The notes under the pieces: generated by a model | What the model was told of the DNA's origin: nothing | Database searches by the model: none | What the model saw: the letters and a program-made list of their open reading frames with translations, nothing else | Program-made: the position numbers and the translations under genes | Assembly (NCBI GenBank): GCA_037179385.1 | Contig: CM074195.1 | Span: 28,600,222 to 28,664,221 of the forward strand | Direction of reading: 5' to 3' | DNA: 64,000 nt | Source of the DNA: Holothuria scabra | Lineage: Eukaryota > Echinodermata > Holothuroidea > Aspidochirotida > Holothuriidae | Shown here: piece by piece, positions 35,401 to 47,400 of the stretch | Numbering within the stretch: the first letter of the stretch is position 1 | How the letters are laid out: the number at the start of each line of letters is the position of its first letter

Positions 35401-38400
35401 TAAAGGGCATGAAAAATTGAAAGTGGTTTTAGTAGGCACAAAATGAGGGGTAGTGTGGGCATTGAGTACAAAGGATAAATCACTTCAAGTTGGCACAGAG
35501 CGCTACTAAAGAATTTGATAGGCTATTTTATAGGGATTAATTACCATGTTGATCAAAATGTTATTGTTCCACTCACTTCTTAAAAAGTAGAAATTCATAT
35601 AGCTTTTTCATTACCAGGTAGATTAAACCCTTCTTCTTTCAGACGAGGATGAACGATCCAGCAGGTTTTCAAAATATGATTACTTCATCCAAAAACTGGA
35701 AGCAGGTAATGTAATCATTTATCACTGCAGTTCCTTAAAAAGATAGTGAAACATACAATTAAGCTTAAAGTGCAAATGTGGTCAGTCCAATTCTGATTAA
35801 AGTGGAGGGGGGGGGGAACTGACCTTATCTCAGACTGGTATGTTATCATATGTGTGTGTAATTTAGAGCTCATTTGAAAATTTCTTCCACTCTTACACCA
35901 ATTGTTATCAAATTCATCAGTCTCTCAGTTTATAATTTCTTGTAAAACTGTCTTTAATATTGAATCTATGTCAGACCTCCATACATTCTGTTTACAATGT
36001 ATAATCCCCACTTAACTGCAGTAAGTCCCTGGCAAGGAATTTGGGGGAAATTCTGCTTGCCATTTTGTAATGTTCTGTGAAGAAATGGTCTTACAAATTC
36101 TGCAGTTGGGGGTTAATTGTAAATATTGTAAAGGATTAACATAACATCATCTCAATATTCTACAGTATATGGATTTTATAGAGAATCAAGTTAATGTTGT
36201 ATAGGAAGTTATGTTTTCTGCCTTTCCTTCAAGTATTAAGGCAATATCAGTTTGTAAGGGAATTCAACAAAACTGCTCATCAATCTCTTTATATTTCCTA
36301 CATATACCTCTGTAGATGTTTTTGAAAATTAACTTTTACAAACAAAAGAGGTTATGCTCTCTGAATCTGACCAGTTTAAATAAGAGGGGGGGGGGTGGTT
36401 AGGGGGGAGATAAGTGGTTTGCATTTTTCCTTAAAAGGGGTGACTACTATGTACAGCTGACATGCTTAAAACATGTAAAGCAGACTATTACTTGCTTGCA
36501 AAAAAACTGCTGCAACTGCCATCATGCACACAACCCAAATATTTTGAGGGGAGCAGTATAAATGTTTCCATTCAAGTTATTAGAAAGTTCTTCTTTCTCT
36601 GGTGAGAGCTAAGGTACTATTAGCCAGTGAATGACCATGCTATAGTTTTAAAAGGACTTCAACTTGAGAAAAAAGTTTGCCAAGTTGTTATGACATATCC
36701 TAATAGGTATAAAATTTCATCTTAAAATTAAAAAAGAGTGGAAGATTTGAAGAAAAGTAATGTTGTGAGCAGAAAATAGTTGAATTCATGCAAACACTTC
36801 CAATTGATTGACCTCAGCTGGTCAAGTGGTTACAGCATCTGGCTTGCTCTGCAGGGGTCAGTATTTGTATGGGTGAAGGCTGGGAGGCTCCTTCCCAGGC
36901 AATTTGGTCATCTGGAAGGAAATTTTGGCAATAAGAAGGAAATTTCCTTTTCTGTACATGAAAATAATTGTGGGAAATTTTATTCCCTTCCTAGGAAACA
37001 ATTTTACACAAAATTACTTCCTGGGGAATGAACTTTTTTTCCAGCCCAGGGAGGTCGAGTCCTGGTTGAGCTTGGCGGACAACTTACAAAGTGGAACCTA
37101 CTGCCATTGTACTTGGTTCTCATTGCACAGCATAAGTAATGTAGGCGGGAAAACAAGGCAGTGAGCTACTGCTGGAAAACGGCTATGGCTGGCATTTTAA
37201 ACTAGGCCATAAAACTCCTCAAACTTCCTAACTCAGTTGATAAATGACTGTATGACAAAGAAACTTGGCAAAAATACAAGGATGACCACATTTATACACA
37301 GGAGTTGAAGGAAGCTGGCTAAGTCCCTACACAGCTGTACAGTACTTAATTTATTATTAGCATTGAGCATTTGCTTGGGATGTTTGAAATCAACGTAGAG
37401 TAGGATTGTTTTCTTTAAATAATCCTAAAATGAATTGTTCTATTTCCTTGTTACAGGAGAGAGCATCTCACATGATATACCCAATGCCAGAATTTCTAAA
37501 TACGACAGCTATATTCACCAACTAAATCAGGGAAACTCTATCGAGAAGGTGATCGGGAAGCGTGAGTTGGATTCTCATAAGCTCTCTGAAGACTTGAGCA
37601 ATCATATGAAGGGGCAAAGAGGGGGCAATGCAGTCTGTTCACAGAGTACCTCTCCTGTGGAGGGAGTCTCTAGAAATCATCATAGGGGATCAGATATGGA
37701 CTCTCCCAGCACCAGTATTGCACAGACCATGTTGCCTAGGTCCCCTTTCCCTGTGTTGAGTTCTATCCCAGGAATGCCCCCAATGCCTCACTTGATACCA
37801 GGACCTTTGACAGCTATGAACCTTAGTAGTAGGATTGAGCTGGGGACAGGTCCGCAATCAGGATCACTCCCACAACCCAGACTCAATGGTGACTCATCAA
37901 ACAAAACCTCCTCAGAGTCTTCACAATCAGGGCTTTTCAAGCGAAGTCTGTTGTCAGGACAGCGGGAAGAGACAGACATCATTGGAAGTGAACCTGTCAA
38001 AGGCTTCAGCAAGTACATTGCACGGTAAGGACGCCTACAAGAACAACCTCAAGACATTTTCTCTCCCCTTTCCCCCTCCCTCCCCCTCTCATCTAAACTA
38101 TCCATTTATGTAAAAGTTCATTTCCATTCTTACCCAAGCATTAAATCCCCATCCTTGTCTGTGTGGTCATGAATTTTCATATGGAGACAATTCTAGTTTT
38201 TGAAAACAAAATGTGTCCATTCATTACATTCCCAATACTTGCCTAGAGTGTTTATCTTTTTTTCAGCTCTTACGGGGCTTGAGAAATGTGAAGTTGTATC
38301 AGGCAGCTGGTAAATGATTCAAAAAAATCATTGTTTGCAAAAGAAGCCAGTTTAATGAGAAGTGAAGAACCTTAGATATAATTCTTCCTTTTAAATTATT

Positions 38401-41400
38401 ATGAATAAATGATTTAGAAAGCACTTGTCAACTAATTGCTACCCTCTATGACTATTTGTATACTTTCAGTTTTTACCGTGAAAACAGGACAAAAAGCACA
38501 GACTTAAGAGTGTTCCCGTTACTTTCGTCAACTTTAACTGAACATTTTTTTTGCAAAATTTTTGAAGATGCAGGGAGTTCACACTGAAGGACAATGCAGA
38601 AAGAGACAAAAAATAGAAACCTAAAATTGTCGTAATTATTAAGTTATATTCAATGGATTCATTGTTCGTTCAACAGTTGCTCTGGTTTCTGTGTAATCTC
38701 TTAGTGAGAGGCTGAACTCTCTGTATCTTGACTTGGGATCATTACATCTTCAGTTGAATTGCAGTCTGTTAGAAACACTTTAAAGGCAGTTGGACTGTTA
38801 GGTAGAGGGTGCTCTAATCCTGAAAGGAAGGAAATTGTTAACAAAGGTCAATACTTCTCAATTCAAAAATCCAAAATGTGACCCCAGGAATCTCAGTCAA
38901 AAGCAAACCTGGTTGCTAGTCTGGCCTAGAAATTTGGCAGTAGTTTGCACGGTTTCAGTTATTTTGAAGTAAAGCTACTTCTCACACAGGCAGTGTATCA
39001 ATATTCAAATTTCGTGATGATAATTTTATCTAACCATTTCTCCCACACTGCCCATGCAATGCCCACATAGAAGGCAGGATTTTAGCTTTGCGAACTGTTG
39101 AGGCACTTTTGTAAATCCACCCTCATTCAGCCTTTGTTCAGGCATGGATCAGGAAGCCAGCCGGTTCCAGCCCCATTCTCCCACCCCCATCCCCTCCCCC
39201 CCCCCCACACACACACACATTCCCAAAGCTCTACCACAGTGTTTATGGGTATTTTGATCATCATTTTGTGGGAAGTACTGTACTTTAAGATCTATCATAG
39301 CCCCCACCTCCATAGAGTCTCCATAAATTTGAATCTCATGTGTGAACTTGGTTTTTAGATCTACCCTCTTTCTCCCTGGAGTTAACAGTCCCTTCTGGTT
39401 CTTTCTATTTCATGGTCTCCCCATGAAATAAAAGTATTCTTTAGGATCATTCATTTTCTTCCTTTTCTTTCATCTTGTTTTCACTTTTAACCTCATAATA
39501 AAGCATTGATTGCTCTTATTTGTGCTACCTTCATTTAATGAAGGAGCCATTAGTACATTTTCCATCCGTGGAAATAAGTAGGAATAAGTAGATATATCTC
39601 CTTCATTAACAATGAAAAGTGATTATTTATGTTTTACCAAAAATTTTCCACAATATAAATCCCATTTTTCTTTGTTCAAAAACCTAGATACGCTGCCAAT
39701 GAAAACTGCCAACATTGTGGTTTCCACTACAAGGAGCATTTCCACTGCACAGAGGAGGAATGCAACTTTGCTGTGAGTTTGGTGTTCCTTTTAATTCTTT
39801 TCCCAACCCCCAACACCACCACCTATCCGCTGCCAACCTCTCTACGAACTCTGCCTTCTAAAAATACAAAGTTCTTAAGAATAGTGCAGAGTAGTGCTGT
39901 TTGCAAGAATGGGAGAGTTTCTTTAACTGGAAGTATGGAAAATGTTTCAAGTCATCATCTGTTTATTTTTGAGTGCATATTATACTGATGAACTTCATGT
40001 GACACTGCAGAAATAGACCTATAAGAATTATATTTCTAATTGACTAAAGCTTTTGTAGAGATTAACGTGCTGTACTTATTAAGTAAGAGGAATATAATAA
40101 GTTAAAGAATAAGAGCATTTCCCCAATCATTGATGCTCCTGTGGTGGATTGTAAATTGGTTTCAGAGAGGAAAGCAAAATTTAGTGGTCGAAATGATAAA
40201 AAATTAGTCATTTGTTGTGAATCATTGCAATCTGTTATGGCTACTTCCTTGATGCTGTAAGCCATTCACACTTAAGCAAGAGGGGGAGTCTAGTCCAGCT
40301 TTGATAAACTCATGATTTTAATCACCGGGTGGTGATTTCCTCTGCTAATTTTACAGCCGTCAGAGAGTTTTGCCCCAAGTTCCGAACTTTTCCCTCAAAC
40401 AACGGATTCCTTCAGGTTTATCAAACGATTTACATCCTCCTTGCGAAATGAAGACTTCCTCTTTAAGTACACTTTTGTCCTATGAACAATCTGTAAATAA
40501 TCAGTGCTTCTCCTCATTGAGCAGGTTAATCTATTCTTGTGGATAGTTTTGGAGTAATTGGCTGGATTAATCAATTTCCACAGTAGAAAACATTTCTCTT
40601 CATCATAGGCACAGATTAATTGCTTTGTTTCAAAATGGCAATCCTGAAATAGATCGCCCTCGGGTTTTCTCCTCCCAAGTACCGTGGCATTTGCTCCTTG
40701 ACTGGGCAAGTCATCAATTTTTCGTCAGGAGTAACAAAGCCGATGTGTTTGTATTTGTTGAGACGTAAGGAAGATCTCTCTTTGGACAGTTGTCAGCCTG
40801 TAAAAATGGGGCCCCAACCGTTCGCAAGGTCTTCTAAAATAACTCTGCCAGACACACAAATATGTGAGCAGCCCCATTTTCCAGCTTTGTTTCCCCAGTC
40901 ATGTCCTGTTTCGTTAAAGTTAACATCACACAAGGTGTAGCATGAATGATGAATCTTACTATTATGAAAAGAAATGAAATTGAAAGGCCCTTTGTTGCTA
41001 AACCTTTTGTCAAATATAGAATGGGAACAAACCAATGAAAAAGCTTGCAAACAAATAAAGGAACTTAACAATGCGACTAGGTATACCCGTCTGATTGTAC
41101 AGTACCTTGTCACCAATAACATTTTGTTATTATTTTCTTCACCACTTGAAAAAGACCAGATTTTTATTAAGAGGTTATGCTTTATGACATTTTATAGCTT
41201 TCACTTTTTGTATCAATATTTTATTTGTTAGAAGACTTTTATTCAGTGTGTCACAAAAATTGATGAGATTTATCAAACGAGTCCATTTTACCAAAATAAA
41301 AATTTCAATTTTACAGAGCAGCCTTTACATATGTGACTTTTTTCATACTTAATGGTACAAAAAAAGTTAACAAATATTAAACAGTAATATAGAAGGAGAA

Positions 41401-44400
41401 CTGCAAATTTTTAAACTTATTGAAGTATTAACATACCCTGAAATTAAATACTGTTAATTACAACTATTCTGTATTATTGCTTGAAAGTGACAACTCAGCT
41501 TTTAACGTAAGTTTCTTTTTAATATCCTCATTTTATTTTAATGACCATACAATTGGACTTCTGAAAATGTTGGCATGTTAAAATTAAGTCTTCAGGGTTT
41601 GCTAAGCTTATTCCAGCCTTTCCTTCGTCTCCTTATTGTGACGCAGAAGGATGGCATAACCGTCGTACTCACTAAACCAGGCCCCCAGACTACAAGCAAA
41701 TTTCTGCACTCATATTGCGTGGAATATTTCCACAATAATGGAGGTGCTACCCCCTTAAAAGCCCCCAAGCCACATTTCTGCACAGCATTTATCATATCCA
41801 ACTCACATGTGCAGATGAAATCTTATAACTTTGAAAGAATGTGACCTTTGAAAAACTTCTCTGTTGAACTTGTCCATCTTCTTTCTCGCCCATAATTTTG
41901 CTGAGACATCTGATGTTTTGGAAAACTGCCATTTTGTCTAATTAGTCCCTTTCTGTGAAAGCCGGAAACTCAGAAGCATTAACAACAGGGCCATTGGAAA
42001 TACATCCAGCTCTGGCCTAATAAAACCATCAGTTTAGCAATAGCAATTTGTAGTGGAAATAATCTCGAACAGAACTTTGGTATAAATTCCATTGAAATTC
42101 TTAACATAGCTTTCATATTTTAATATGAAATTGTCAACTCAGGATAGTTTGTCATGAAACTGCAGTATAATAGCATTGCTGGAAAGTATCGGGACGTACG
42201 AAAAAGACAACGAACTAAGATGTTAATTACTTGAAACAGCTGTTGGCCGTGTGTCAAAAAATTGCTACGACATCATGTTGGGAGGAAATATACGATTTAA
42301 GTGACACTTGGAGAGAATGGCTTAACGATGTTATATTCTACCAATGACATACTACCGTAGGGATGCCCTAAGTCTGAACACAATCCAAGGACCACCTCAA
42401 CTTTTATTCAAGTCGCGTAACGACATCTGTCGGTCCTTATTGGGCAATGTTTGAGGGGCTGGTTTTGTGGTCTGTATGGCTTCTGGTTTGAAAGAGGTTA
42501 CGGCTGAAGGATATATGAGAAGCTTCATTTTCATTTATTGAGCTTCATTTGCTTCAGCTTTGTCATAGCTCAAGCTCGTTATTCCGAGGGAGTGATATTT
42601 TTTGAACAGTGGGGGCCTAAAGGTAATGTTGGAGGGAGTAAAGATCTGTTGTAGCATGTGTTTACTTTATTTATTATCATTTTCAATGTTTTGATGATTA
42701 AAGTTGAGGCTCAAAAAGGTTGATGAAATGAGCCAGGTATATTGTCTTCCCTTTGTTCTCAGATGATTCCTTAATATCTCTTACATTGAGGAAGAGTAAT
42801 TAGTAATATTGAACTTAATGTGCTTGAGTGGAGCTGGTTTTGTAACAAAGCTTTTGTTGTAACAAAGCTTATCAGTCAAAAGATTTGTTCCCTGTTTTGT
42901 TATTCCCTTCAAAAGATGTGTCATGATGACTGACAGATGATAAGAAAATATTCAAATATCAGACCACTTTTTGTTGCTATTTGTTTTTAATTTTTTTCTT
43001 CATCAATTGCTTTTCAGTGTTTCCTTTTTATTTTACTTGGTACATTTTTTATGTGGCACCGGGGGGGTTAAGGAGGGGGTTAACCATAATGGGATAATGG
43101 TTTTTTAAAAAGTCTTTTGCTGGGAAAGCAAAGAGTTCTGGGAAAATTGGCAGATAAAAATGAAGAGTTTAAGGTGATGTATCATGTTTTAAAGAAAGTA
43201 GTTTGGAAGGGTGTTGGGTTGGTGGTATTAACAGATGAGTATTTGATTTATCACAACAAGCAAGAGCAAATGACTCGTGGTTGTATTATTGGGCAGAATA
43301 AAAAAAAAAAGAAATCTACCTTACTAGAGGAAGTTTATCTAGAAAGTCAGTCTAACAAAAGAAGTATCTGAGACAGAATTTCAAAACAAGATAGCTCATA
43401 TTACACAGTGCACAATAAACTAGATCAGTGTCTGTACAAGGAGGAGTGTAGGACACTGTTTATAGGGAGTGGTGTGAGAATGGCATTATCTGGAATAATA
43501 ATTGCTCTAAATAACTTTTACCCTTGAAATCCTAGAGCATTCCATCTTAAAAAGCAGAACAAGATTGTGAAATCAAGGATTATTAAATGATCTTAAATCT
43601 GCATTCTGAAGAACTCATCCTTTTAAAGAGAACAGCATATTCTCCCCAAATTTGAATTATCTATAAGCCTATTCTATTTCATGATTGGTTCTCAAGAATT
43701 ATGTGATGGGAAAAAATTGTCAAAGAGTTGTGAAAATTTGGGGGTGAAACATGTTGCTTTATTTTAAATAGAATTTCTCATTTGGCACAGCTCTTTGACT
43801 GACAGCTAGTTAAAAAAATGCAGAGTACTGAAGCTCATACTTCATGACATGTACTGTACTGAGAGTTTTGATTACATCTTGGAGTCTGGTGTACATATCC
43901 TGAAGCAATATATTAAGATTGGTAGTGGATGAGGATAAATTTTATAAAGTTGTGGGAGGGGCATAAGTAAGTAGGTGAATTGGAACTGTTGGGGTTTAGA
44001 GGATTAGGCCTTTAAATGACTTTTAAAGAGTCATGTTTTGTTGTGTTTTTCTGCCACTTAGAGATTCACACGAAAAGAGGATGTCATGAGGCACTACAAC
44101 TGGCACAGGAGGCGAGACGACTCCCTTCAGCATGGATTCATGCGATTCAGTCCATCAGATGACTGCAGTCATCACTATCCTGGGTGCGCCCTCAATTTCC
44201 GCAACACTCATTATCATTGCATGCAGGTAAGAAGTTTCATTACAGAAACATTTCAGAATAAAAAACTTGCATTCAGTTTGAAGGGTGGAACTTAAGGCTT
44301 TTGATGCTACCTCAGGGTACCTCGGTGTTGGCTGTGTCAGTTACTGTAGACATAAATTGGAATTCACTGCATAAATCTGAGATAATAATAGGTCCTGATC

Positions 44401-47400
44401 TCCAATACCTCACCAATTTTCATCAATAGCCTATTACTTTGATGTGTAGTTACTGATGCTCATCTTCAAGATAAAATGAAATAAAATAGTTATATAATTA
44501 TTGTACCAATATAACAGAATATGTGGTTATTTGTTTTCAAATCTTATTTATACTTATAACATGCTCACCTAATCTCACTCCTCCCCTTGCCCTCTCCCCC
44601 ACCTTTCTCTGTTACCACAGAAATGTCATAATGGTGTTATGTTTCCAGCCTGTGTGGTTCCTTTTTGACTATCCACACACCTAAAAATAATTTCGTTTTT
44701 GTGAAATTTTGCTTTTGTGATAAAAAAGGAAGGCAGTAAACGTAATATTTTCCTGACAAAAACTGCAATTGTCTATGTGTGAGTGTTACCTTGTGGCAAA
44801 AGACAGATGTTTATGTTACACATTAATCATGTATATGCAACTATTGGCTGGAAGAATCGCTATCATTCAATTAGTGGCTCCTCGTCACTAAATTCCCTGC
44901 CTGCTTTTTGCTCGTTTTTTTTTACGACAAAAAAATCAAAATTAAACAATTTTTAATGTTGTCACTGATATACACAATTTGCAAGTTATGGATTTCTGCA
45001 AGGCCACACGCTGCTTATTTTATTGATCTACACTTTTGCTGGTTTTTGGCAGTGGGAAATAAACTATCCTTCTTTTTGTGTTGACAATGTTTCTCCTGCT
45101 TTCTGCTTTCTTTTCAGAGCTCAGATATTTGATATCATTGTTGGTATTAGAAGGATACAAATAAAAATATTAATTACAATGTTCTGCTAATTCACAATGC
45201 AAGTTTTGCATTCCTTTGGTAGACTGGAAATCACTTGCACAATAAATCAGTTAGTTTCCCAGATATTGGTAGCAATAAGATGGGGATGGGGCATTGAGAT
45301 ATTGGGGTAGGGGAGAAGAGGAGGTGAACTTTGTATTAAGCGCAAAAGATTGATTTTTTTGAAGATTCAGAATGACATGGATACATTTACATAGTGATAA
45401 AACTGAGAGGGAGTTAGAATGCAGGGGGAATGATCATCCTCTCCCCCTCCCCCATGACATTCCCTCGCCCTTCCTCCTTTCATAACATTCTTATTTTTCT
45501 CAAAAGGTAAATTTCTTCCATCAGTTGGCTTACCCTCATTGTAGTATTGTCCATGAAATATGGAAATGTGTTAGAATCTTTCTCAGGATTATTCCTGTAA
45601 CTCTTTCTCTGCCCCCACCATTTCCCCTTCATAATATACCCCTCCCCCTCCCCTTTCCCCTTCCTTTCCTACCTAACCTGCCTTTCAACCAGTTCTGACA
45701 TTGATTGCACTACGTTTTATTTCAACTCAAAGATGACAGTTGGATATATGTAACTTCAATTAAACTTTAAGTGGTGTGGACAATCTGAACAGTCAAGTGA
45801 TTGTCTGATTTAGTCTGCCATAACTGGGGTCCATCAGTTTTAATCTTTCTAATTCTTTGCTTACCTGTATCATGGATGTTTGTACAAAAAACAAAAAACA
45901 GAATATTATTATTATTTTATATATTAAAGGTAATGGGGCAAGACCCTCAATTTTACTTAATAGGAAAGTTTAGAATTGCATATAGACAGTAAAATTAGGA
46001 CGATTTAATGCTGAGGCACCTCACTGGCAGACTTCACTAGCTGCTCAGATTTGTCGTGATGTTAACCTTTGTAGCATTTCTTTAGCTGCCTGCCTCTCTT
46101 CCCTCCTTTCCCCTTTCCCCCTCCCCCTTCTTAGGCCCCCACCATGTAGCGTTAACTTTTTTCACAGCCAGTGAGCTGAGCAAAAAAATTTTCCACTCGG
46201 CATGGTCTCATGACGAACTTATCACCGCAACCCCAAAAATTGTTGGTGAAGGTTTTGTTTTAGCTTCTTGTTTTTGTATTTTGACAAGTTTATTTGATGA
46301 AAGACTCTGTAGATTGATTTTGTTGAGTTACAATGATGCAATGCATGTGAATATTTAAAATAACATGGTTAGCATGGCAACCATTTCTAACACCTTCAAT
46401 TAGTTATATCAGCTAGTCAATAGATGTACACATATGGTGCATTCTTTACAGCTCCACATTAATGAGAGTAATTTTAATATAGACCAATAGCAATGTCACT
46501 ATTCCTGGGTTTGTGTGTAAAGATGTATTCGTTTAATAGTTTGCGTATGTTAAATATACAGTATTTATATACATGTATATCACTGTAGTAAAATATGCTG
46601 TACTGAATGCTCAATACATTTATATATGGGACTGATCCTCAAGATCAAATGCAAGGGTTTTTCCTTGTGGGAAAAATGTCCCTATGAAGGGTTGGAAAGT
46701 CAAATTACCCATAATGCAATTTGGAATCAGTTAAATTACTAGCAACTCATATGAAGTTTCTTCTTTTTTTTTTTTTTTTGGGGGGGGAGGGGGGGAATGT
46801 TGCTCTAAAGTATAATGTTCCAGGACATTTTACTCAGTTGGGGAAGGTACTCATATGGCATTGCATTATGAAATTAAATCATCATTAAATCAAATCAATA
46901 TTTGATTCGAATTTATTGGAGTGTTTGTTATCAATCAGTTCTACCCATGTTTGACATAACAGCAAGGATGTAACAAAGTTTACACCAGTACCTCTGACGT
47001 TCTGGGTCATGAGAACTTCCACAAGAAGAATGCATCACTCTTGAATGAGGGCTTCCAGAGGTATCGTGCTACTGAGGATTGCGGTAAACAAACATGTGAA
47101 TTTTACGGCATGAAAACTACTCACTTTCACTGTCAGAGGCAGGGCTGCAACTTTGTCTTCAAAAACAAATATGATATCGAGAGGCACAAGACCTTTCACA
47201 CTAAAGATGATATTTACAAGAGAGAGGGCTTCAAAAAATTCAGTAAACATGAGGTGAGACTTGCTTTCCTGTCATCTTAGCAAACCTCCTTGTTTAGACT
47301 CTCAATGATTGTTCTTGGTGAAATACAAGCTTCTATGATACTAATTATTGCCTTTCTTTTAGTCTGTCAAAAGTTTCCAGGTGTCCATTAAGTGTTCGGA

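Larger units (their letters stand above)
35706..37456 (+). other. CASZ1: CASZ1 intron 3 (1.75 kb)
   Basis: GTAATG...TTACAG, phase 1. Contains a repeat D fragment (35985-36062), G-runs near 35808 and 36387, and the interrupted SINE at 36815-37234. Confidence 0.85.
39773..44061 (+). other. CASZ1: CASZ1 intron 5 (4.3 kb)
   Basis: GTGAGT...CACTTAG, phase 0, splitting finger 1. The middle (about 40315-42560) is nearly free of the dispersed repeats found elsewhere. The 3' end holds joined relics of family B (43627-43708) and family A (43757-44011). Confidence 0.85.

Noticed and set aside
41575..41844. Possible extra coding exon in intron 5 (89-codon frame)
   Set aside because: No family similarity, no convincing splice sites in compatible phase, and exons 5 and 6 join directly to complete finger 1.
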